DNA from: JBBTVI01 sp038063315
GTDB lineage: Bacteria > Patescibacteriota > Minisyncoccia > Sungbacterales > HO2-52-23
Direction: 5' to 3'
NCBI GenBank assembly: GCA_038063315.1
Contig: JBBTVI010000011.1
Location: forward strand, 1-6,314
DNA length: 6,314 nt
The notes below the pieces were generated by a model. It saw only the letters and a list, made by a program, of their open reading frames with translations, searched no databases and was not told where the DNA came from. Made by a program: the position numbers and the translations under genes. Of the stretch, positions 1 through 4,363 are shown in pieces (position 1 is the stretch's first letter; the number at the start of each line of letters is the position of its first letter).

Positions 1-241
1 CATCGCCCGGGATTACCCGCAAATCAAAATTCTTCGCCATAAGTTTGGCGACAAAGCGAAGCCGATCTTTGAGTTCCATCACCTCATGCGGAGAGCGTTC
101 CTTTTCCAGCGTTTTCTTTCCCTCAAGACGCGAATGAATAGCAGATTCCAGCTGCTCTTCTTGCCCGCCTAAACTTCTTCCGGAAGTTTTGGCGGGTGAA
201 GGTTCGCTTTCGGTTGTGGGTTTGAACGATTCGCGTTCCAT
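1..241 (-). CDS. N-terminal part of an unidentified protein, running off the left edge
   Basis: An open minus-strand frame of 80 codons starts at the ATG at 241-239 and continues past base 1. It begins MERESFKPTTESEP and ends, at the window edge, in DRLRFVAKLMAKNFDLRVIP. The first ~55 residues are polar and charged, probably disordered. The last ~25 look like the start of a folded domain. An in-frame stop (259-257) lies just upstream, so this ATG is the first possible methionine. A near-consensus promoter ends 26 bases upstream, which strongly supports a real gene. The short leader has no purine-rich ribosome site; it is pyrimidine-rich just before the ATG. I do not recognise the family from this fragment, and no function is proposed. 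Confidence 0.6.
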   Translation of the reverse strand, partial: MERESFKPTTESEPSPAKTSGRSLGGQEEQLESAIHSRLEGKKTLEKERSPHEVMELKDRLRFVAKLMAKNFDLRVIPGD

Positions 242-267
242 AGAGGAGTAAGGCGATTAATACCTCA

Positions 268-296
268 ATTATAGCGCGGTTTTGCGCTTTTATCAA
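268..296 (-). promoter_or_regulatory. Sigma-70-type promoter of the left-edge gene
   Basis: Read on the minus strand, the -35 box is TTGATA (296-291), the spacer is 17 bases and the -10 box is TATAAT (273-268). This is five of six and six of six consensus positions with ideal spacing. Transcription should start near 261, giving a leader of about 20 bases before the ATG at 241. Confidence 0.8.
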
Positions 297-488
297 CTTG
301 ATCGCCTTTTTGTCTGATAACCCCTCACCGCTCAAGGGAAATCCGCTTGGACTGCCACAACCGAGCGAGTGTGGGAAGGAAGTTCCCATGATTCATATGC
401 CATGTACTCCAACAAACAGAGAGGAGAATTTCAAGGGCGTGAGCACCGGCTTCCGTTCGTGAGCCGAAGGATTTTTTGCGTGTGATCC
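297..488. other. Intergenic stretch with hairpins, no convincing gene
   Basis: This is most of the non-coding gap between the divergent left-edge gene and hicBA. Frames here are short or have no ribosome site (for example 24 codons from 388 and 27 from 402, both plus). Visible folds include CCACA/TGTGG near 355-374 and GGGAA/TTCCC near 373-387. A CGGCTT/GAGCCG stem (447-452 with 461-466) lies five bases before a run of six T (472-477), which resembles a weak plus-strand terminator. These could belong to a small structured RNA ending near 477, but no clear promoter for one was found and no known RNA family was recognised. Confidence 0.3.
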
Positions 489-493
489 TATAA

Positions 494-522
494 TTGACGC
501 AACCCTTTTATTTATATACACT
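494..522 (+). promoter_or_regulatory. Probable promoter of hicBA
   Basis: TTGACG (494-499, five of six -35 positions) is followed after 17 bases by TACACT (517-522, four of six -10 positions). TATACA at 515-520 is an alternative -10 at a poorer spacing. Transcription would start near 529-531. An isolated TATAAT at 489-494 has no -35 partner and overlaps the proposed -35 box. HicB-type antitoxins often repress their own promoter, but no clear operator palindrome is visible. Confidence 0.4.
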
Positions 523-557
523 TCGAACATATGGCAGACCTTCAATACATTCCTGTC

Positions 558-563
558 AGGGGA
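558..563 (+). promoter_or_regulatory. Ribosome binding site that decides the hicB start
   Basis: AGGGGA lies six bases before the ATG at 570. It supports that start over the in-frame ATG at 531, which would add 13 residues not typical of HicB proteins. Confidence 0.55.
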
Positions 564-569
564 CAGCAG

Positions 570-806
570 ATGAAGACGTACATCTTCCAGGCAAGCATTG
601 AGCAGGAAGACGACGGCCGTTGGAGCGCCTGGATTGACGCGTTGCCCGGGTGTTCCGTCTGGGGCTACAGCAAAGAGGAGGCGCTTGACGCCTTAAAAGA
701 AGCAGCACAAGCGTATCTCGAGGTTCTCGTTGAGAAGGGGCAGCGTGTTCCGCTCGACAAGGCAATGCAGACCATTGAGGCGCCGGTTGTTGCCGTCACC
801 CTATGA
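570..806 (+). CDS. hicB: HicB-family antitoxin (short form)
   Basis: This 78-residue protein is a HicB/UPF0150-type antitoxin that should bind and block the HicA mRNA interferase encoded next to it. It shows the family pattern: an N-terminal strand (MKTYIFQASIEQ), a DGRWSAWIDALPGC segment at 15-28 with the usual glycine-containing strand, then a helix (SKEEALDALKEAAQAYLEVL, 34-53). The protein ends after the partial RNase-H-like fold. No C-terminal ribbon-helix-helix or helix-turn-helix DNA-binding domain is present, so autoregulation may be weak or need the toxin. The start at 570 is chosen from its ribosome site and the family N-terminus. The ATG at 531 remains possible if the mRNA is leaderless. 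The stop overlaps the hicA start (ATGA), implying coupled translation. Antitoxin-first order is the reverse of the classical E. coli hicAB layout but is common elsewhere. Confidence 0.85.
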   Translation: MKTYIFQASIEQEDDGRWSAWIDALPGCSVWGYSKEEALDALKEAAQAYLEVLVEKGQRVPLDKAMQTIEAPVVAVTL

Positions 807-1099
807 CGGACCTCAGTGAGCTCGTGCATCTCCTACGCAGCACGCCGGTACGAGAACTCGTCAACGCCCTGCGACGAGATGGTTTTGCGTTAGAACGCGA
901 AACCCGTACTGGTGGCCGTATCTATAGCCATCTTGATGGCCGCATCACGGTGATCCACTACCACCATGGTAGTGATACGTTAACCCGCAAAACCCTTCAT
1001 AGCGTCCTTGCGGCTACACGCTGGACCGAGGAAGACCTCAAGCGGCTCAAGCTCGTTTCACAACTGAATAAGCCGCCTCCGACCCCTTCAGATTCTTGA
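803..1099 (+). CDS. hicA: HicA-family mRNA interferase toxin, variant active site
   Basis: This 98-residue protein has the HicA layout: helix with VRELVNALRRDGFAL (16-30), a beta segment ending in YSHLDGR (41-47), the strand TVIHYHHGSDT (49-59) and a C-terminal helix with RWTEEDLKRLKL (73-84). HicA toxins have a double-stranded-RNA-binding-like fold and cleave mRNA. In the classical family a GSH motif precedes this beta segment and supplies the catalytic histidine. Here the corresponding bases read RTGGRIY (35-41), so that histidine is absent; other histidines (43, 52, 54, 55) remain. The protein could use a different residue, have altered activity or be a tame toxin. It has no ribosome site of its own and depends on the ATGA overlap with hicB. 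The tail after residue 85 is polar and proline-rich (KPPPTPSDS) and unlikely to be structured. Family assignment is firm; activity is uncertain. Confidence 0.82.
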   Translation: MTDLSELVHLLRSTPVRELVNALRRDGFALERETRTGGRIYSHLDGRITVIHYHHGSDTLTRKTLHSVLAATRWTEEDLKRLKLVSQLNKPPPTPSDS

Positions 1100-1202
1100 T
1101 TGCTCAAGACGCCTTGATCTTTGGCTCCTGTTCCTCGTCAGGTTCGTTCGAGACAGGCAGGATTTGTATACCTGCTTGCGCTGTGTACTGCTGGGCACAC
1201 AG

Positions 1203-1227
1203 AAAAAGCCCAAGACGCATCTTGGGC
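1203..1227 (-). terminator. Intrinsic terminator of the truncated lipoprotein copy
   Basis: On the minus strand GCCCAAGA, a four-base loop and TCTTGGGC (1227-1208) form an 8-bp stem followed by five U (1207-1203). It sits directly after the stop of the truncated copy and matches, with substitutions, the terminator at 3590-3622. Confidence 0.8.
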
Positions 1228-1589
1228 CAGCGCTCACTTTATGATATCAGTCGCGGTCGCGGGAAATTCTTTGACCAGTCCGCCGAAAACATCCCAGATG
1301 TAAATCTTTTCCCTTTCATTGATGAATTTTTTGCCGACCAAAAGGGCTTTTGTCAGGCCTCCGTTGTCAAAAAGACCCACAATCAGAATGTCGTGGCCCG
1401 TCAGCGCCCGCGTAAAGCTCGTCGGCCCCGACACCCATGCCGCAAGATCCAACGCGCGATATTCGATGCTGTATCCGCGGAATCTGACGAGCCGCTGCCG
1501 GAATTCCTCAAGGTCGCCCAAAGGGCCATACAATCTCGAATCGCCAAAAAGATAGAACTGGATGTCCTTGATGCTCAGAATTGTATAAG
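1208..1589 (-). repeat. Direct repeat copy 1 (lipoprotein 3' end and terminator)
   Basis: This segment aligns without gaps to 3603-3984 at a constant offset of 2395. Bases 1286-1589 are identical to 3681-3984 (304 bases, compared by eye). Bases 1251-1285 carry three differences, and 1208-1250 carry many more. The alignment stops abruptly at 1589, where the insertion sequence begins. Confidence 0.92.
1234..1589 (-). pseudogene. Truncated duplicate of the lipoprotein gene, 5' part lost at the IS
   Basis: The frame encodes about 117 C-terminal residues, from YTILSIKDIQFYLFG to the TGA at 1236-1234. It corresponds to the last ~118 residues of the intact gene at 3629-4189. Signal peptide, lipobox and the first ~68 residues are missing because the insertion sequence begins at 1590. 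Its own promoter is therefore gone as well. The only protein differences are at the very end (KEFPATATDIIK here, KEFPATAIDSLK in the intact copy). An internal ATG at 1533 could start a 99-residue fragment, but no ribosome site supports it. It is treated as a non-functional remnant. Confidence 0.85.
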
Positions 1590-1607
1590 AGACCTCTTGT
1601 ATAACCC
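1590..1607 (+). repeat. Left terminal inverted repeat of the IS
   Basis: AGACCTCTTGTATAACCC is the exact reverse complement of 2486-2503. The homology to the intact lipoprotein gene ends at the base before it, which fixes the left boundary. Confidence 0.9.
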
Positions 1608-1633
1608 CATTTTCCTGCCATACTGTATGGTAT

Positions 1634-2086
1634 ATGCGTACATTTCAATCTTTGGCAGGACTGCCCGCCGTAGAGTTCAAACGATTGACAGGAGTGAGCC
1701 GACAGACGTTTGCGACCATGGTCGAGGTCGTCACTCCGGTCATTGTCGCACGACAAAAGAAAGGCGGTCCTCGGTTCAAGTGGGGTATTGAGGATATGAT
1801 CCTCATGGCGCTCACTTACTGGCGAGAGTACCGCACCTACTTCCATATCGGTACAGACTATACCATGTCCGAGGGTCAGTGTTATCGTAACATACGACTG
1901 GTCGAAGAGACGCTCATAGAGGATTCACGGTTCCATCTTAAGGGCAAGCACGCACTCCTTGAAAAGAAAGACGGACGGTATACCATCATTGATGTCGCTG
2001 AAAGCCCAATCGAGCGGCCACAAAAAGGGGGCGAAAAAACAAGCAGAAACAACACTATTCCGGTAAAAAGAAGCGGCACACCCTGA
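1634..2086 (+). CDS. IS5-family transposase, first frame (OrfA)
   Basis: This 150-residue frame encodes the N-terminal half of the transposase. A helix-turn-helix region spans roughly 15-95 (TGVSRQTFATMV, then KWGIEDMILMALTYWREYRTY and SEGQCYRNIRLVEETL). The first strand of the catalytic RNase-H fold follows, with the first DDE aspartate at D120 in YTIIDVAESPIERP. The frame then runs out of family similarity after about residue 130, where homology continues in the -1 frame. Full enzyme therefore needs a -1 shift, most likely on the A-run at 2034-2039, giving a fusion of about 283 residues. The ATG at 1634 has no Shine-Dalgarno sequence. A weak TTGTAT/TACTGT promoter pair (1597-1602, 1621-1626) could start transcription close to this ATG. 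OrfA alone may act as a DNA-binding inhibitor, as in other two-frame elements (inference). Confidence 0.85.
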   Translation: MRTFQSLAGLPAVEFKRLTGVSRQTFATMVEVVTPVIVARQKKGGPRFKWGIEDMILMALTYWREYRTYFHIGTDYTMSEGQCYRNIRLVEETLIEDSRFHLKGKHALLEKKDGRYTIIDVAESPIERPQKGGEKTSRNNTIPVKRSGTP

Positions 2087-2484
2087 AAACACAGCTCATT
2101 ATCAGCGATGAAAATGAAATCATCGCGACCGCATTCGGCACCGGTAGGACGCATGATTTCCGTCTCTTCAGAGAGAGCGTTATACATATCGCTCCGGAGA
2201 CGATGCTCCTTGCCGATTCGGGGTATCAAGGGCTACAGAAGCTCCATACATGTACCACCATACCGAAAAAGGCAACGAAGAAACATCCTCTGACCAAAGC
2301 GGACAAAGTCTACAATCATGACCATTCTTCACGTCGTATCTTCGTCGAACATACCATACGCAGGGTGAAAGTGTTTCGGATTATCAAGGAGACGTATCGA
2401 AACAGACGACGACGCTTTGGGTTGCGATTCAATCTTATTGCGGCGGTCGTGAATATGGAATGGCGAAGAAATCACTGGGCGTGA
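2002..2484 (+). CDS. IS5-family transposase, second frame (OrfB, reached by -1 frameshift)
   Basis: This frame is open from 2002 (preceding stop 1999-2001) to the TGA at 2482-2484 and has no credible start of its own; the first ATG is at 2203. It encodes the rest of the catalytic domain: QHYSGKKKRHTLKTQLII, then HDFRLFRES, the second aspartate in LLADSGYQG, and the glutamate region FVEHTIRRVKVFRI with the usual lysine seven residues after the Glu. A C-terminal NLIAAVVNMEW ends the enzyme. All three DDE residues are present across the two frames, so the element may be active if the shift is programmed. A simple frameshift mutation is the alternative. Confidence 0.82.
   Translation, partial: KPNRAATKRGRKNKQKQHYSGKKKRHTLKTQLIISDENEIIATAFGTGRTHDFRLFRESVIHIAPETMLLADSGYQGLQKLHTCTTIPKKATKKHPLTKADKVYNHDHSSRRIFVEHTIRRVKVFRIIKETYRNRRRRFGLRFNLIAAVVNMEWRRNHWA
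2033..2040 (+). other. Candidate -1 frameshift (slippery) site
   Basis: GAAAAAAC lies within the 85-base overlap of the two transposase frames. OrfA reads GAA AAA ACA; after a one-base backward slip the lysine tRNA still pairs with AAA and reading continues as AAC AAG. A second run (A5 then G5, 2022-2031) lies just upstream and is an alternative slip point. Confidence 0.5.
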
Positions 2485-2485
2485 T

Positions 2486-2503
2486 GGGTTATACAAGAGG
2501 TCT
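2486..2503 (-). repeat. Right terminal inverted repeat of the IS
   Basis: This is the reverse complement of the left end, 18 of 18 bases. It begins just after the transposase stop (2482-2484). Confidence 0.9.
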
Positions 2504-2596
2504 ATTATATTACCACCGGAGCGGCATCCGTGTCAAATTTTCTGCGCCCGATCATAAAGCAAAAGTAGTCCGAGCAATCAACATTCTTCTCACGAC

Positions 2597-2626
2597 AAAT
2601 GCCCTATCCTCAGACGGGGCATTTTT
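2597..2626 (+). terminator. Intrinsic terminator right of the IS
   Basis: AAATGCCC (2597-2604) pairs with GGGCATTT (2617-2624) around a 12-base loop, and the T-run reaches 2626. It is best oriented to end plus-strand transcription coming out of the insertion sequence. It lies 45 bases beyond the stop of the minus-strand fused toxin-antitoxin gene and could also serve it, though the U-tract on that side is poor. It may be the last trace of a gene removed by the rearrangement here. Confidence 0.65.
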
Positions 2627-2671
2627 CTAAATCAAGATGATCTTACTCACTTCCTCCGTCTACTGCAGTGC

Positions 2672-3526
2672 TCATTCTCCCTTTGCCTCTTCGGACAAAA
2701 ATCTTTTTATCTTTTCAATAAAATCATGCCAAAGCGGTTCCGTGTCATCAAGAAAGAATCGAATTTCTTTCCAACGATAATCAAGATAATCGTGCGCCAA
2801 AACGTTTCGGAGTTCCAGTAATTCGGAAAGCTTCTTGCAAAAATCTCCTTCATCGAAAGGCGGAACTGTGCCGAGCGTCAACACCATTCTCCGATAGGTC
2901 TCCGGAATGACGTTTCGGCGACTCGCCAGCACAATTTCTGCAACAGCAATAACCGCATTGATTAACTGCTCTACCCAACGCTCCACTTCCCGCCTTTTTG
3001 TTTTCGACGATTCATCTGCATATTCCTGCCAGGTCATCTGCCGAAAATGCGGGAATTCCCTGATTTCTTCCTCAAGAAACTGCTCCGTACGCGTGAGGCG
3101 CGAACGATCTTCTTCGGAAAGCGACGCGGAACGCTGAAAAATATCGTGGTATTCCCGCGCGGTTTCGTACCACGCGTTCGCCTCAAAACTCGCTCGCAGC
3201 ATAATCCGCAAATAGTCGCGCCTGCTCCGTATGGCAAGAGGAACACCCTGACGTATGGCCGCCCACGCTACGGTTGCCGGCGCGCGGTTCAACACCACCA
3301 AATCAACCTCTCGCCCCACAATATCCTCAATGTCTTTCCAGATGGCGTGTTCGCGTTCGCGGTTCTCTTTCCGCATATACACCGCGATATCCCAATCCGA
3401 CGCCGCGCGGGCATACCCTTTTGCCTGCGAACCAAAAAGAAACGCGGTGACGACGTCTTCGCGCGTTTCAAAATAACCTTTCAGTTTTTCTATAGTTACT
3501 TTTCGTTCTCGGTCACGACTATCCAT
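2672..3526 (-). CDS. Fused MntA-like nucleotidyltransferase and HepT-like HEPN protein
   Basis: This 284-residue protein joins two domains that usually form separate antitoxin and toxin genes (type VII MntA/HepT). The N-terminal part (about 8-100) is a minimal nucleotidyltransferase: FLFGSQAKG (30-37) with GS at 32-33, SDWD (43-46) giving the two metal aspartates D44 and D46, and the third aspartate D75 in REVDLVVL. The C-terminal part (about 180-280) is a HEPN/DUF86-type helical domain ending in RNVLAHDY (240-247), an intact Rx4HxY RNase motif. A linker of about 80 charged, mostly helical residues separates them. In the described two-gene systems MntA adds AMP groups to the tyrosine of that motif and silences HepT. 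Here toxin and antitoxin activity would sit in one chain, so control may be intramolecular or within a dimer. Neither active site is lost. The start at 3526 follows a good promoter by six bases and lacks a ribosome site. A stand-alone RNA-modifying or defence role is possible. Confidence 0.85.
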   Translation of the reverse strand: MDSRDRERKVTIEKLKGYFETREDVVTAFLFGSQAKGYARAASDWDIAVYMRKENREREHAIWKDIEDIVGREVDLVVLNRAPATVAWAAIRQGVPLAIRSRRDYLRIMLRASFEANAWYETAREYHDIFQRSASLSEEDRSRLTRTEQFLEEEIREFPHFRQMTWQEYADESSKTKRREVERWVEQLINAVIAVAEIVLASRRNVIPETYRRMVLTLGTVPPFDEGDFCKKLSELLELRNVLAHDYLDYRWKEIRFFLDDTEPLWHDFIEKIKRFLSEEAKGE

Positions 3527-3532
3527 ACCATC

Positions 3533-3561
3533 ATCATAGCAGGCTATCCTCCCTCATTCAA
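3533..3561 (-). promoter_or_regulatory. Promoter of the fused nucleotidyltransferase-HEPN gene
   Basis: On the minus strand TTGAAT (3561-3556), 17 bases, and TATGAT (3538-3533) precede the ATG at 3526 by only six bases. The predicted transcript start is at or next to the A of the start codon, so the mRNA is probably leaderless. Confidence 0.7.
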
Positions 3562-3589
3562 GCACTATTTTTCCGTCCGGTCATAGAAC

Positions 3590-3622
3590 AAAAAAAGAAA
3601 AAGCCCAAGGCGCGCCTTGGGC
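3590..3622 (-). terminator. Intrinsic terminator of the lipoprotein gene
   Basis: A 20-base perfect palindrome (3603-3622, GCCCAAGG arms) follows the lipoprotein stop by six bases. On the minus strand it is followed by TTTTTCTTTTTTT. This is a strong rho-independent terminator, and it also separates this gene from the downstream toxin-antitoxin promoter. Confidence 0.88.
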
Positions 3623-3984
3623 CGCAGCTTATTTCAGCGAATCAATCGCGGTCGCGGGAAATTCCTTGACGAGTCCGCCAAAAACATCCCAGATGTAAAT
3701 CTTTTCCCTTTCATTGATGAATTTTTTGCCGACCAAAAGGGCTTTTGTCAGGCCTCCGTTGTCAAAAAGACCCACAATCAGAATGTCGTGGCCCGTCAGC
3801 GCCCGCGTAAAGCTCGTCGGCCCCGACACCCATGCCGCAAGATCCAACGCGCGATATTCGATGCTGTATCCGCGGAATCTGACGAGCCGCTGCCGGAATT
3901 CCTCAAGGTCGCCCAAAGGGCCATACAATCTCGAATCGCCAAAAAGATAGAACTGGATGTCCTTGATGCTCAGAATTGTATAAG
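3603..3984 (-). repeat. Direct repeat copy 2 (lipoprotein 3' end and terminator)
   Basis: This is the intact-gene counterpart of 1208-1589. Bases 3681-3984 match copy 1 exactly, while 3603-3680 differ. In the terminator stem the G-C pair here (3610 with 3615) is an A-T pair in copy 1 (1215 with 1220), a paired change that keeps the stem. Confidence 0.92.
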
Positions 3985-4189
3985 GAACTTTCGGCGTAAT
4001 GTTGAGAATTTTGAAAAAATCTTTCTCGCTCATGCCCGGCGCGAGCATCCCCACGCGCTCCTCCGCCTCTGCCGGATCCCGGAAGAGCGTTTTATTCACC
4101 TCTTTCTTCCGCAACGGAAGCGGGGAACTCGCGCAACCCGTGACGAAAAACGCCAAAACAAGGCCCCAACAAAAATTCTTCCCGATCAT
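3629..4189 (-). CDS. Predicted lipoprotein, possibly SmpA/OmlA(BamE)-like
   Basis: This is a 186-residue exported lipoprotein. The start MIGKNFCWGLVLAFFVTGCASS is a short basic end, a hydrophobic core (about 7-16) and a lipobox-like FVTGC with the lipidated cysteine at about position 19. The mature part begins with a polar linker (SPLPLRKKEVNKT). Next comes RVGMLAPGMSEKDFFKILNI, which resembles the GM..ED helix of SmpA/OmlA-type lipoprotein domains, then a beta-rich remainder (IQFYLFGDSRLYGP, GHDILIVGLFDNGG, EKIYIWDVFGG). The similarity is only suggestive; no function is claimed. The start at 4189 is chosen because of GGAGGG eight bases upstream and because it gives a proper signal peptide. 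A longer TTG start at 4237 would place the signal internally. It has its own promoter and terminator, so it is a single-gene unit. Its last ~118 codons are duplicated at 1234-1589. Confidence 0.8.
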   Translation of the reverse strand: MIGKNFCWGLVLAFFVTGCASSPLPLRKKEVNKTLFRDPAEAEERVGMLAPGMSEKDFFKILNITPKVPYTILSIKDIQFYLFGDSRLYGPLGDLEEFRQRLVRFRGYSIEYRALDLAAWVSGPTSFTRALTGHDILIVGLFDNGGLTKALLVGKKFINEREKIYIWDVFGGLVKEFPATAIDSLK

Positions 4190-4197
4190 AAACAATT

Positions 4198-4203
4198 CCC
4201 TCC
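4198..4203 (-). promoter_or_regulatory. Ribosome binding site that fixes the lipoprotein start
   Basis: On the minus strand GGAGGG stands eight bases before the ATG at 4189. It is the best Shine-Dalgarno sequence in the window and contrasts with the leaderless-looking neighbours. Confidence 0.8.
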
Positions 4204-4269
4204 ATATCGCCACCGGTCCGTCGGCAAACCGAATCAATTCGTTTTTTGCACATCCACCGCCTATGAATC

Positions 4270-4298
4270 ATAATACCTCAAGAGACGATTACTCTCAA
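4270..4298 (-). promoter_or_regulatory. Promoter of the lipoprotein gene
   Basis: On the minus strand TTGAGA (4298-4293), 17 bases, and TATTAT (4275-4270). Transcription would begin near 4263, giving a leader of about 73 bases before the ATG at 4189. Confidence 0.65.
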
Positions 4299-4319
4299 AA
4301 TCCGCGCGTACCATTCATG

Positions 4320-4340
4320 GCGGGAACGCAAATTTCCCGC
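4320..4340. promoter_or_regulatory. GCGGGAA inverted repeat, possible operator
   Basis: GCGGGAA (4320-4326) and TTCCCGC (4334-4340) are perfect inverted copies around seven bases. They lie just upstream of the -10-like boxes of the HUMPS gene and behind the divergent lipoprotein promoter, a typical place for a repressor site. No T-run follows, so it is not a terminator. Confidence 0.4.
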
Positions 4341-4358
4341 TATGATAATTATGATAAT
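4341..4358 (+). promoter_or_regulatory. Tandem -10-like boxes before the HUMPS gene
   Basis: TATGATAAT occurs twice in direct tandem (4341-4349, 4350-4358). Each unit contains a good -10 box. The second lies 8 bases (TATGAT) or 5 bases (GATAAT) from the ATG at 4364, predicting little or no leader. No matching -35 box was found. Confidence 0.4.
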
Positions 4359-4363
4359 AATGT

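Larger units (their letters stand above)
1590..2503 (+). mobile_element. IS5-family insertion sequence, about 914 bp
   Basis: The element is bounded by perfect 18-bp terminal inverted repeats and carries a single transposase gene split into two overlapping frames, nearly filling the element. The transposase is a DDE enzyme of the IS5 superfamily (DDE_Tnp_4-like, with HTH_Tnp_4-like N-terminus). Two overlapping frames are usual for the IS427/IS1031-like subgroups. The left end cuts the duplicated lipoprotein gene. The bases right of the element do not continue that gene, and no target-site duplication is visible (left flank TATAAG, right flank ATTATA). A deletion or recombination has therefore altered at least one side after insertion. 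Confidence 0.88.

Noticed and set aside
123..389. 88-codon minus-strand frame beginning at 389
   Set aside because: It overlaps the better-supported partial gene at 1-241 in another frame and spans that gene's promoter. It is rich in Ser/Gly/Arg without family features.
531..569. Longer HicB starting at 531
   Set aside because: It adds 13 residues not typical of HicB. The ATG at 570 has AGGGGA six bases upstream. Kept as an alternative because a leaderless mRNA could start at 531.
1140..1202. Hairpins downstream of hicA (AGGCAGG/CCTGCTT and CTGTGT/ACACAG) as a hicBA terminator
   Set aside because: Neither is followed by a T-run on the plus strand, so intrinsic termination of hicBA is not supported.
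1096..1791. 231-codon plus-strand frame across the lipoprotein remnant and IS end
   Set aside because: It is antisense to the duplicated lipoprotein sequence and crosses the IS junction. The same antisense frame appears at 3617-4273, so its length only reflects the coding strand opposite.
2484..2630. 48-codon plus-strand frame from inside the IS end through the terminator
   Set aside because: It would read through the terminator hairpin and begins inside the inverted repeat. Its length is within chance. It could be the tail of a lost gene, but nothing identifies it.
3047..3586. 179-codon plus-strand frame
   Set aside because: It is antisense to the nucleotidyltransferase-HEPN gene, which has all family motifs and its own promoter.
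1203..3622. CRISPR-like reading of the repeated segments
   Set aside because: There are only two long copies, 2395 bases apart, both coding-derived. No short regularly spaced repeats and no cas genes are present.
4190..4237. 16-residue N-terminal extension of the lipoprotein from a TTG codon
   Set aside because: It would bury the signal peptide and skip the GGAGGG site that serves the ATG at 4189.
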